A DNA stretch of 64,000 nt from Microbacterium sorbitolivorans. GTDB lineage: Bacteria > Actinomycetota > Actinomycetes > Actinomycetales > Microbacteriaceae. A program made the translations under genes and the position numbers. The DNA lies in the NCBI RefSeq assembly GCF_003327285.1, contig NZ_KZ848476.1, forward strand, positions 284,921 through 348,920, given 5' to 3'. Positions within the stretch are counted from its first letter, which is position 1; the number at the start of each line of letters is the position of its first letter. Below, piece by piece: positions 47,384-55,547 of the stretch. A model generated the notes under the pieces. It searched no databases, was not told the DNA's origin, and was given only the letters and a program-made list of their open reading frames with translations.

Positions 47384-49834
47384 ATGACCGTCATCCCTCT
47401 CACCGACGACTGGACGTTCACGGCGGTGTCCGGCCCCGCGCCGGACGCGATCGCGGGGCGGGCCATCCCCGCGCGCGTGCCCGGCAGCGTGCACCTTGAC
47501 CTCGAGCGCGCGGGCCTCATCGCGGCGCCCTTCGACGGCGCGAACGAGACCGAGCAGCAGTGGATCGGCGACGTCGATTGGCGATTCGAGACGAGCTTCG
47601 AGTGGTCGGACGACGGATCCGATCGCCGCGAGCTCGTCGCCGAGGGCCTCGATACGCTCGCCGTCGTCACGCTCAACGGCGTCGAGGTCGGCCGCACCCA
47701 GAACCAGCACCGCTCGTACCGGCTCGACATCGGCGAGGCGCTCCGCGAGGGGCGCAACGAGCTCGTGATCGACTTCGCGGCGCCCGTGCCGGCGGCGCAC
47801 GCCCGCTCGGAGGAGCACGGCGAGCGGTTCCACGTGAACCACCACCCCTACAACGCGCTGCGCAAGATGGCGTCGAGTTTCGGCTGGGACTGGGGAATCG
47901 ACGTCGCGGCGGCCGGTATCTGGAGGCCCATCCGCGTCGAGGGCTGGTCGACGGCGCGCATCGCGTCGGTGCGGCCGCTCGTGAGCGTCGCCGGCACGAC
48001 CGGCGTCGTCGACGCGCACATCGAGATCGACCGCGCCGACCACCTGACCGCCGACACGCTGCGGGTCGAGGTCGAGATCGCGGGCGTCGTCCGCGAGGCC
48101 GAGGTGACCGGATCCGCCGCGCACGTGCGCGTCGAGGTTCCGGACGCCGAGCTGTGGTGGCCGCGCGGCCACGGCGAGCAGCCGCTCTACGACATCGAGG
48201 TGCGCCTCGCGGGCGGGTCGCCGGATGCCCGCCTCGACGCGTGGTCTCGGCGCATCGGGTTCCGCACCGTGCGGGTCGACGTCGCCGCCGACGAGCACGG
48301 CAGCCCCTTCGCCCTGCACGTCAACGGCCGCCTCGTGCAGGTGCGCGGCGCGAACTGGATCCCGGATCACGCCTTCATTACCGAGGTCGACCGCGACCGC
48401 TACCGGCGCCGCATCGCCGATGCGACCGACGCGAACATGAACCTGCTGCGCGTCTGGGGCGGCGGCATCTACGAGTCCGACGACTTCTACGAGCTCTGCG
48501 ACGAGCAGGGCGTGCTCGTCTGGCAGGACTTCCTCTTCGCCTGCGCCGCGTACGCGGAGGAGGAGTGGCTCGCGAGCGAGGTCGAGGCCGAGGCGCGCGA
48601 GGCGATCACGCGGCTGTCGTCGCACCCGTCGCTCGTGGTCTGGTGCGGCAACAACGAGAACATCGTCGGCTACTCGGAGTGGGGCTGGCGGAAGGACCTC
48701 GGCGGCAAGACCTGGGGCGACGGCTACTACCGCCGCGTGCTGCCCGGCCTTCTCGCCGAGCTCGACTCGACGCGGTTCTACGCCGCGGGAAGCCCCTATT
48801 CGTTCTCGCGCTACATCAGCCCGAACCTCGACACGCACGGCACGGTGCACATCTGGGACGTGTGGAATGAGAAGGACTACGCGCACTATCGCGACTGGAA
48901 GCCGCGCTTCGTCGCCGAGTTCGGCTTCCAGGGGCCGCCCGCGTGGACGACGCTCGTCGAGTCGGTGCACGACTCGCCGATGGATCCGTACGGCGAGCAG
49001 ATGCTCGTGCACCAGAAGGCCAACGAGGGCAACCTCAAGCTCGAGCGCGGCTACGGGCCGCACCTGCCGGAGCCCCGCACGATCGAGGATTGGCACTGGG
49101 CGACGCAGCTCAACCAGGCCGCCGCGATGCGCTTCGGCATCTCGTACTTCCGCTCGCTCGCGCCCTACAACACCGGCACCATCGTCTGGCAGCTGAACGA
49201 CGACTGGCCGGTCATCTCGTGGGCGGCTGTCGACTTCGCCGAGCGCCGCAAGCCGCTCTGGTACGCGCTGAAGGCGGTCTACGAGCCGCGCTTCGCGACG
49301 GTGCAGCCGAGCGCCGACGGCCTCGCCGTCACGCTGCTGAACGACATCGACGAGGACTGGGAGGGCGAGGTGGCCGCGCGCCGGCTGACGTTCGCCGGCG
49401 AGGTGCTCGCCGAGGAGCGGATCCCCGCCGCGGTCGCGGCGCGGGGAGCCGCGACGATCGAACTGCCGGCCTCCGTGGCGGTCGCCGCAGACGCCGCGGG
49501 CGAGGTGCTCGAGGTCGAGGCAGACGGGCTTGCGAGGACGCTCCACGACTTCGCGGAGGTGAAGGACCAGTCGCTCGCGGCGGATCCGCTCGAGATCGAG
49601 GCGAGCCGCGACGGCGACGCCGTGCGGATCCGCGTCACCGCGCGCTCGTACGTGCGCGACGCCATGATCCTCGCCGATCGCGGTCACCGCGACGCGTCGG
49701 TCGACACGGGGCTCGTCTCGCTCCTCGCGGGGGAGAGCCACGAGTTCGTCGTCTCGGGTGCGCCGGGCGACGCCGACCCCACCGCCTTCGCGGCCCGCGA
49801 CGTGCTGCGCCACGCGGGCGATCTCCGCGGCTGA
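47384..49834 (+). CDS. Glycoside hydrolase family 2 beta-mannosidase
   Basis: 816 residues with GAAGGAG upstream. An N-terminal jelly-roll sugar-binding domain, immunoglobulin-like domain and TIM barrel can be traced: 'YNALRKMASSFGWDWGIDVA', 'RVWGGGIYESDDFYELCDE', the acid/base Glu near 425 in 'VVWCGNNENIVGYSEWGW' and the nucleophile Glu near 512 in 'PRFVAEFGFQGPPAW'. 'QLNDDWPVISW' is also typical of GH2 mannosidases. No signal peptide, so it hydrolyses imported beta-mannosides to mannose in the cytoplasm. Separated from the ABC operon by a hairpin and a second promoter. Confidence 0.92.
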   Translation: MTVIPLTDDWTFTAVSGPAPDAIAGRAIPARVPGSVHLDLERAGLIAAPFDGANETEQQWIGDVDWRFETSFEWSDDGSDRRELVAEGLDTLAVVTLNGVEVGRTQNQHRSYRLDIGEALREGRNELVIDFAAPVPAAHARSEEHGERFHVNHHPYNALRKMASSFGWDWGIDVAAAGIWRPIRVEGWSTARIASVRPLVSVAGTTGVVDAHIEIDRADHLTADTLRVEVEIAGVVREAEVTGSAAHVRVEVPDAELWWPRGHGEQPLYDIEVRLAGGSPDARLDAWSRRIGFRTVRVDVAADEHGSPFALHVNGRLVQVRGANWIPDHAFITEVDRDRYRRRIADATDANMNLLRVWGGGIYESDDFYELCDEQGVLVWQDFLFACAAYAEEEWLASEVEAEAREAITRLSSHPSLVVWCGNNENIVGYSEWGWRKDLGGKTWGDGYYRRVLPGLLAELDSTRFYAAGSPYSFSRYISPNLDTHGTVHIWDVWNEKDYAHYRDWKPRFVAEFGFQGPPAWTTLVESVHDSPMDPYGEQMLVHQKANEGNLKLERGYGPHLPEPRTIEDWHWATQLNQAAAMRFGISYFRSLAPYNTGTIVWQLNDDWPVISWAAVDFAERRKPLWYALKAVYEPRFATVQPSADGLAVTLLNDIDEDWEGEVAARRLTFAGEVLAEERIPAAVAARGAATIELPASVAVAADAAGEVLEVEADGLARTLHDFAEVKDQSLAADPLEIEASRDGDAVRIRVTARSYVRDAMILADRGHRDASVDTGLVSLLAGESHEFVVSGAPGDADPTAFAARDVLRHAGDLRG

Positions 49835-49847
49835 TCCCGCGCCGCAT

Positions 49848-49881
49848 CGTGCCCCCTTCCGGATCCCCGGGAGGGGGCACG
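49848..49881 (+). terminator. Hairpin after the beta-mannosidase gene
   Basis: CGTGCCCCCTTCC (49848-49860) pairs with GGGAGGGGGCACG (49869-49881), 12 of 13 positions complementary. The T-tract is weak. Its place between the mannosidase stop and the importer promoter suggests a terminator. Confidence 0.65.
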
Positions 49882-49901
49882 AGCGTGTTCGGGGCCTGTT
49901 T

Positions 49902-49954
49902 GTTTCATTTGTGATGAAACCCCTTGACGTAGTTCGTTTCATTGCGCAACAATG
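49902..49954. promoter_or_regulatory. ABC importer promoter with two ROK-type operators
   Basis: GTTTCATTTGTGATGAAAC (49902-49920) is a perfect 7-5-7 palindrome. It is followed by TTGACG (49924-49929), an 18-nt spacer and AACAAT (49948-49953). A second related 19-mer GTTTCATTGCGCAACAATG (49936-49954) covers the spacer and -10 and includes TCATTG-N5-CAATGA. The promoter is thus flanked and overlapped by two copies, consistent with tight repression. A GGGAGGAAAGG ribosome-binding site follows before the ATG at 50047. Confidence 0.6.
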
Positions 49955-50046
49955 ACCTGCGTGGGAGGCGCCGCCTTCCCACCCCTGCACCCACAGGACT
50001 CGTCACCGTCGACGATCTCTTCGTAGGCGGGAGGAAAGGACCAAAG

Positions 50047-51750
50047 ATGATTCTTCGCATGACTCGTGCGCGCCGCGCCGCCCTGGGCTTCGCCGTCGGA
50101 GCCGCAGCGCTCTCGCTCGCCGTGACCGGTTGCTCGCCGTCGGGCTCGAACGGGACAAGCGCGGGCGGCGGATCCGCCGCCGACACGCTCGTCGCCTACA
50201 CCGGCCAGTCGGGTGACTACCAGATCAACTTCAACCCCTACTCGCCGACGAAGATCGGCGGCCTCGGCACGATCTACGAATCGCTGTTCTTCGTGACGAA
50301 CGTGAACACGAACGACCCGGTGCCGCTGCTCGGCACCGACTACGCGTGGAACGAGGACGGCACGCAGCTCGACGTCACCCTCCGCGACGGCGTGACCTGG
50401 AGCGACGGCGAGGCCTTCGACGCCGACGACGTCGTCTTCACCTTCCAGATGATCCTCGACAATCCCGCGCTCAACACGGGCGGCTTTAACGGCGAGGTCA
50501 CCAAGATCGACGCGACCCACATCACCATCGCCTTCCCCGAGCCCGCGTTCGTGACGGGCCCCGAGATCCTCGGCAAGACCTTCATCGTGCCGGAGCACAT
50601 CTGGAGCGGCATCGACCCGACGACCGACGTCGTCGCCGAGCCCGTCGGAACCGGCCCCTACGTGCTCGACAACTTCAAGCCCCAGGCGTTCACCCTCACG
50701 GCGAACGAAAACTACTGGGACGGCGCCCCCGCCGTGAAGAACGTGCGCTACCTGTCGCTCTCGGGCAACACCGCGGGCGCCGACGCCCTCGCCGCCGGCC
50801 GCATCGACTGGCAGACGGGCCCCGTCCCCGACATCCAGAACGTCGCGAAGAACTACCCCGGCTACGACCAGATCACGATCGGCCAGAACCAGATGGCGCT
50901 CCTCAGCTGCGCCAACGCCGACCTCGGCTGCGAGGGGCCGCAGACCGACCCCGCCGTGCGCAAGGCGATCTACTACGCGATCGACCGCGCCCAGGTGAAC
51001 TCGCTGGCGTTCCAGGACACGGCGAGCGACATGTCGCCGACCTTCGCGCTGCTGCCGGCGCAGGAGCAGTACATCTCGGCGAGCATCGAGGAGACGAGCG
51101 TTCCCGAGACCGCCGACCTCGACAAGGTCGACGAACTGCTGACGGGCGCCGGGTACGCGAAGGGATCCGACGGGGTCTACGCGAAGGACGGCGAGCCGCT
51201 GTCGCTGACGATCGAGGTCGTCACCGGCTGGACCGACTACATCACCGCGATCGACACGATGGCGCAGCAGCTCAAGGCCGCCGGCATCAACGTGACCGCC
51301 GCCCAGTCGTCGTGGAACGAGTGGACCGACAAGAAGAGCAAGGGCACGTACGAGCTCGCGATCGACTCGCTCGGCCAGGGCGCCTCGAGCGACCCGTATT
51401 ACCTCTACAACAACAACTTCTCGACGGCCAACACCGCCAAGGTGGGCGAGAGCGCGCCCGTCAACGTCTCGCGCTTCAGCGACCCCGCCGTCGACGACGC
51501 CCTCGCGGTGCTCAAGAGCACGAACCCCGACGACACCGAGGCCCGCCAGGAGCAGTTCGACATCATCCAGGCCGCGATCGTCGAGGACATGCCGTACATC
51601 CCGATCCTCACGGGCGGCACGACGAGCGAGTTCCACGCCGACAAGTTCACGGGGTGGCCCACGACCGACGACCTCTACGCCTTCCCGGCGATCTGGGCCT
51701 CGCCCGACAACGCGCAGATCTTCAAGGCGCTGAAGCCGACGGGCGAGTGA
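50047..51750 (+). CDS. Family 5 oligosaccharide/peptide ABC substrate-binding lipoprotein
   Basis: 567 residues. A basic N-terminus, hydrophobic core and lipobox ('SLAVTGC') mark a lipoprotein. Solute-binding family 5 features: 'GLGTIYESLFFVTNVNT', 'VTLRDGVTWSDGEAFDADDVV' and 'VGTGPYVLDNFKPQAF', with a late 'DMPYIPILTGGTTSEF'. In bacteria including Thermotoga, family 5 binding proteins often bind beta-linked oligosaccharides rather than peptides. Between a beta-mannosidase and alpha-galactosidases, a mannan- or galactomannan-derived oligosaccharide is the likely ligand. First gene of a five-gene operon. Confidence 0.87.
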   Translation: MILRMTRARRAALGFAVGAAALSLAVTGCSPSGSNGTSAGGGSAADTLVAYTGQSGDYQINFNPYSPTKIGGLGTIYESLFFVTNVNTNDPVPLLGTDYAWNEDGTQLDVTLRDGVTWSDGEAFDADDVVFTFQMILDNPALNTGGFNGEVTKIDATHITIAFPEPAFVTGPEILGKTFIVPEHIWSGIDPTTDVVAEPVGTGPYVLDNFKPQAFTLTANENYWDGAPAVKNVRYLSLSGNTAGADALAAGRIDWQTGPVPDIQNVAKNYPGYDQITIGQNQMALLSCANADLGCEGPQTDPAVRKAIYYAIDRAQVNSLAFQDTASDMSPTFALLPAQEQYISASIEETSVPETADLDKVDELLTGAGYAKGSDGVYAKDGEPLSLTIEVVTGWTDYITAIDTMAQQLKAAGINVTAAQSSWNEWTDKKSKGTYELAIDSLGQGASSDPYYLYNNNFSTANTAKVGESAPVNVSRFSDPAVDDALAVLKSTNPDDTEARQEQFDIIQAAIVEDMPYIPILTGGTTSEFHADKFTGWPTTDDLYAFPAIWASPDNAQIFKALKPTGE

Positions 51751-51759
51751 GCCCGCTCG

Positions 51760-52749
51760 ATGAACTACTACCTGCGAAAGCTCGGCTTCTACCTCGTGGC
51801 CCTCTGGGCCGCGCTGACGCTGAACTTCCTTATCCCGCGGCTCCTGCCCGGTAACCCCGTCGACATCCTGCTCGCGAAGCTCCAGCAGCGCGGCGGGACC
51901 GTCACGGCCGAGACGCGCGAGGCATACGCCCTGCTGCTCGGCGGCGACAGCGATAGCCCGCTGATCGTGCAATACGGCCAGTACCTCGTCAACATCTTCC
52001 GGGGCGACCTCGGGGTGTCGGTGACGTACTTCCCGGCGCCCGTGACCGAGGTGATCGGCACGTCGCTGCCGTGGACGATCGCGCTCATCGGCATCGCCAC
52101 CGTGCTGTCGTTCATCATCGGCGTGGGCCTCGGCGCCTTCGTCGGCTGGAAGCCCGGCACCTGGCTCGACTCGCTCGTGCCCGCCACGACGCTGCTCGCG
52201 GCCGTGCCGTACTTCTGGCTCGCGCTCATCCTCGTGTACTTCCTCTCGTCGAGCCTCGGGCTGTTCCCGTCGCAGGGCGGGTACGACGTCGTGCTCGACC
52301 CGGGCTGGAACATGGAGTTCATCGGATCCGCGATCTACTACGGCTTCCTCCCCGCGCTCACGATCGTGATCGCCTCGCTCGGCGGCTGGCTGCTCGGCAT
52401 GCGCAACATGATGGTCTCGACGCTGTCGGAGGACTACGTGCTGACGGCGCAGGCCAAGGGCCTCTCGAACTCGCGGATCCTGCGCGGGTACGCGGCCCGC
52501 AACGCGGTGCTGCCGTCGATCGCGGGCTTCGCGATCTCGCTCGGCTTCGTCGTCTCGGGATCCGTCGTCACGGAGCAGGTCTTCTCGTACCCGGGCATCG
52601 GGTCGAAGCTGCTCTCGGCGGTCACGAATAACGACTATGCGCTGATGCAGGGCCTGTTCCTCTTCATCACCCTCGCGGTTCTGGGTGCCAACCTCGTCGT
52701 CGACCTGTTCTACGGCCTGATCGATCCCCGCACGCGGGCACGGAGCTGA
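51760..52749 (+). CDS. ABC importer permease (DppB/OppB type)
   Basis: 329 residues, six helices. 'YLRKLGFYLVALWAALTLNF' and 'IPRLLPGNPVDILLAKL' form the conserved N-terminal TM1 region of DppB-like permeases. The cytoplasmic EAA loop is 'STLSEDYVLTAQAKGLSNSRI', and 'AFAISLGFVVSGSVVTEQVFSYPGIG' marks the following helix (key words GFVVSGSVVTEQVFSYPGIG). It begins nine bases after the binding-protein stop. Confidence 0.92.
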   Translation: MNYYLRKLGFYLVALWAALTLNFLIPRLLPGNPVDILLAKLQQRGGTVTAETREAYALLLGGDSDSPLIVQYGQYLVNIFRGDLGVSVTYFPAPVTEVIGTSLPWTIALIGIATVLSFIIGVGLGAFVGWKPGTWLDSLVPATTLLAAVPYFWLALILVYFLSSSLGLFPSQGGYDVVLDPGWNMEFIGSAIYYGFLPALTIVIASLGGWLLGMRNMMVSTLSEDYVLTAQAKGLSNSRILRGYAARNAVLPSIAGFAISLGFVVSGSVVTEQVFSYPGIGSKLLSAVTNNDYALMQGLFLFITLAVLGANLVVDLFYGLIDPRTRARS

Positions 52750-52754
52750 TCACC

Positions 52755-53759
52755 ATGACCAATCTCACCCCCGCGAACCTCGAGATCGAGCCCGACGCCA
52801 CCGAGACGATCCTCACGCGGCAGTCGAAGGGCAGGCCGGGCAGGCGATCCCGCTCGGCGCTCCGGCAGATGCTCCCCACGATGACGCCGTGGCTCGCGCT
52901 CGGCATCGTCCTGATCGGCGGCATCGCGCTCTTCGGCCTCATCGGCCCGCTGCTCGTCGGCGACCCCGCGGCGATCCGAAACATCGGCCTCACGGGGCCG
53001 AGCGCGGAGTTCCCGCTCGGCACCACCCAGACGGGGCAGGACGTGCTCGCGCAGCTCGCCTACGCGACGAGGGGCTCGCTGCAGATCGGCCTGATCGTCG
53101 GCGTGCTCGCGACCGTCTTCTCCGCCTTCTTCGGGATCCTCGGCGCCTATATCGGCGGCTTCGCCGACGAGGCGTTCTCGCTGATCTCGAACGTCTTCCT
53201 CGTGATCCCTGGCCTGCCGCTCGTGATCGTCATCTCGGGCTTCGTGCCCGCGGAGGCGCGCGGGCTGTGGACGATCGCGGTCGTGCTCGCGATCACGAGC
53301 TGGGCCGGATCCGCGCGCGTGCTTCGCGCGCAGACGCTCTCGATCCGCAGCCGCGATTACGTCGCGGCGTCGCGGGTCGCGGGCGAGCGGGCCTGGCGCG
53401 TCATCGTCGTCGAGATTCTCCCGAACCTCCTGCCGGTGCTCGCGTCGCAGTTCGTGTTCGCGGTCATCGCCGCGATCCTCGGCGAGGCGGGCCTCAGTTT
53501 CCTCGGCCTCGGCGCCTCGAACTCGTCGACGCTCGGCACGATGCTGTTCTACGCGCAGAACGGCTTCGCGCTGTCGCTCGGCGCCTGGTGGTGGTTCGTT
53601 CCTCCCGGGCTCCTCATCGCCCTGTTCGGCATGGGCCTGTCGCTCGTGAACTTCTCGATCGACGAGATCATCAACCCCAAACTCAAGACGGTGCGCACGC
53701 ACGCGCGGCGCGAGCGTCGCGCGAAGCGCGAGGCGCGAAAGAAGGAGCGTCAGCGATGA
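52755..53759 (+). CDS. ABC importer permease (DppC/OppC type)
   Basis: 334 residues. A cytoplasmic N-terminal 40 residues precede the first helix ('MTPWLALGIVLIGGIALFGLI'). The OppC signature 'FPLGTTQTGQDVLAQLAYA' and the EAA loop 'IRSRDYVAASRVAGERAWRVI' are clear, then 'AAILGEAGLSFLGLGASNSST' and the last helix. The Lys/Arg-rich C-terminus overlaps the next gene by four bases. Confidence 0.92.
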   Translation: MTNLTPANLEIEPDATETILTRQSKGRPGRRSRSALRQMLPTMTPWLALGIVLIGGIALFGLIGPLLVGDPAAIRNIGLTGPSAEFPLGTTQTGQDVLAQLAYATRGSLQIGLIVGVLATVFSAFFGILGAYIGGFADEAFSLISNVFLVIPGLPLVIVISGFVPAEARGLWTIAVVLAITSWAGSARVLRAQTLSIRSRDYVAASRVAGERAWRVIVVEILPNLLPVLASQFVFAVIAAILGEAGLSFLGLGASNSSTLGTMLFYAQNGFALSLGAWWWFVPPGLLIALFGMGLSLVNFSIDEIINPKLKTVRTHARRERRAKREARKKERQR

Positions 53760-54625
53760 CGGCGACGACAATCGAGCGCCGCCCGGTGCTCACGATCGAC
53801 GACCTCTCGGTCGTCTACGACGTCGAACAGCCTGTGACGGCCGTGAAGGGCGCGTCGTTCGAGCTCTCGGCGGGCGAGATCCTGGGGCTCGCGGGGGAGT
53901 CGGGCTGCGGCAAGACGACCCTCGCCTACGCGGTGAACCGGCTGCACAAGCCGCCTGCGCGCATCGCGAGCGGCCAGATCGTCTTCCACGACGCCGACGG
54001 ATCCGACGTCGACCTGTTGACGCTCGGCCACGACGAGCTACGCGCGTTTCGCTGGTCGAAGCTGTCGATGGTGTTCCAGGGCGCGATGAACGCCCTGAAC
54101 CCCGTCACCTCGATCCGCACCCAGCTCGAGGACGTGCTCCTCACGCACCGCCCCGAGCTGGGAAAGAAGGAGCGCCGCGAGCGCGCGGCCGACGTGCTGC
54201 GCCGCGTCGGCGTGGATCCGGTGCGGCTGCGCTCGTATCCGCACGAGCTCTCGGGCGGCATGCGACAGCGCGTCATGATCGCGATGGCCATGATCCTCGA
54301 ACCCCAGGTCATGATCATGGACGAGCCGACGACGGCGCTCGACGTCGTCGTGCAGCGCGACATCTTGCGCGAGATCGTGCGCCTGCGCGACGAGCTCGGC
54401 TTCGCGGTGATCTTCATCACCCACGACCTGCCCCTGCTGCTCGAGATCAGTGACCGCATCGCCGTGATGCTTCGCGGCGAGATCGTCGAGCTGGGCGACG
54501 CGGCGACGATGTATCGCTCGCCGCGGCACGAATACACGAAGAAGCTGCTGGCCTCGTTTCCGAGCCTCAGCGGCTCGCGCGGATCCTTCATCCGCACCGG
54601 AATCGACAGGGAGGACGCCTCATGA
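53756..54625 (+). CDS. ABC importer ATPase (DppD/OppD type)
   Basis: 289 residues from the ATG at 53756 (ATGA overlap). Walker A 'LAGESGCGKTTLAYAVNRL', Q-loop 'MVFQGAMNALNPVTSIRTQL', signature 'PHELSGGMRQRVMIAMAMIL' and Walker B 'VMIMDEPTTALDVVVQRDIL' are all intact. The C-terminal extension is short and lacks the usual iron-sulfur or zinc cysteines of many DppD proteins. It pairs with the next ATPase to energise the importer. Confidence 0.93.
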   Translation: MTATTIERRPVLTIDDLSVVYDVEQPVTAVKGASFELSAGEILGLAGESGCGKTTLAYAVNRLHKPPARIASGQIVFHDADGSDVDLLTLGHDELRAFRWSKLSMVFQGAMNALNPVTSIRTQLEDVLLTHRPELGKKERRERAADVLRRVGVDPVRLRSYPHELSGGMRQRVMIAMAMILEPQVMIMDEPTTALDVVVQRDILREIVRLRDELGFAVIFITHDLPLLLEISDRIAVMLRGEIVELGDAATMYRSPRHEYTKKLLASFPSLSGSRGSFIRTGIDREDAS

Positions 54626-55509
54626 CCGGCGTGCGCGTGACCGATCTCGTCAAGGACTTCACGGTGCGGACGGGCCTCGGCCGTAGCCGCTTCCGCGCCG
54701 TCGACCACGTCTCGTTCGAGCTCGTGCCGCGCCGCACGGTCGCGCTCGTGGGTGAGTCGGGGTCGGGCAAGTCGACGATCGCGCGGATCCTGTCGAAGCT
54801 CGAGACGCCGACCTCCGGCACGATCGAGGTGACGGATCCGCACGGCGCGGCCGTCACGAAGCGCGACTATCGGCGCCACGTGCAGATGGTGTTCCAGGAT
54901 CCGTTCGCCTCCCTCAACCCGTTCCACTCGATCGCGCACCACATCGCGCGGCCGCTGCGGGTGCACGGGCGCACGCGCGGATCCGACGAGACGTACGACA
55001 AGGTCGTGGAGATGCTCGCCCGCGTGGGCCTCGACGAGTCGTTCGCCTCGCGACGGCCGCACGAGCTCTCGGGCGGGCAGCGCCAGCGCGTCGCGATCGC
55101 GCGGGCGCTGGCGCCCGGCGCGCAGGTCGTGCTGGCCGACGAGCCGGTGTCGATGCTCGACGTGTCGATCCGCCTCGACGTGCTGAACCTCATGGGCCGG
55201 CTGCAGCGCGAGGACGACCTGGCGGTGCTGTACATCACGCACGACCTCGCGACAGCGCGGCACTTCTCGGACGAGATTCTCGTGCTCTACCGGGGCCGGG
55301 TCGTCGAGCGGGGGCCCGCCGACGACGTGATCCTCGACCCGCACCACGACTACACGCGGCTGCTCGCCGCGAGCGCGCCGGATCCGGAGCGCGTCGGCAA
55401 GGTCGTGAGCGGCGAGGCGGTCACCGACCGCTCGATGCTCGACAACTCGCGCTGCTTCAACCACTACACGCGGCAGTGGGAAGAGGCCGAAGAGCGCGTC
55501 GCGGCCTGA
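54622..55509 (+). CDS. ABC importer ATPase (DppF/OppF type)
   Basis: 295 residues; the ATG overlaps the preceding stop. Walker A 'VGESGSGKSTIARILSKL', 'QMVFQDPFASLNPFHSIAHH', signature '[19 protein letters not shown]' and Walker B 'VVLADEPVSMLDVSIRLDVL'. The C-terminal oligopeptide/dipeptide transporter region ends in 'DNSRCFNHYTRQWEEAEERV'. Last gene of the importer operon, followed by a strong hairpin. Confidence 0.93.
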   Translation: MTGVRVTDLVKDFTVRTGLGRSRFRAVDHVSFELVPRRTVALVGESGSGKSTIARILSKLETPTSGTIEVTDPHGAAVTKRDYRRHVQMVFQDPFASLNPFHSIAHHIARPLRVHGRTRGSDETYDKVVEMLARVGLDESFASRRPHELSGGQRQRVAIARALAPGAQVVLADEPVSMLDVSIRLDVLNLMGRLQREDDLAVLYITHDLATARHFSDEILVLYRGRVVERGPADDVILDPHHDYTRLLAASAPDPERVGKVVSGEAVTDRSMLDNSRCFNHYTRQWEEAEERVAA

Positions 55510-55518
55510 GCCGCTCGG

Positions 55519-55547
55519 AACGGGAGGGGCCGACGGCCCCTCCCGTT
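55519..55547. terminator. Bidirectional terminator, importer operon / GH36 gene
   Basis: A perfect 13-bp stem (AACGGGAGGGGCC at 55519-55531 with its complement at 55535-55547) and a 3-nt loop, with A and T runs at the ends, lies between the importer stop and the convergent GH36 stop. It fits termination in both directions. Confidence 0.85.

Noticed and set aside
49939..51972. A 677-codon minus-strand frame across the substrate-binding protein gene
   Set aside because: Antisense shadow of a well-supported lipoprotein gene; low-complexity translation without motifs.
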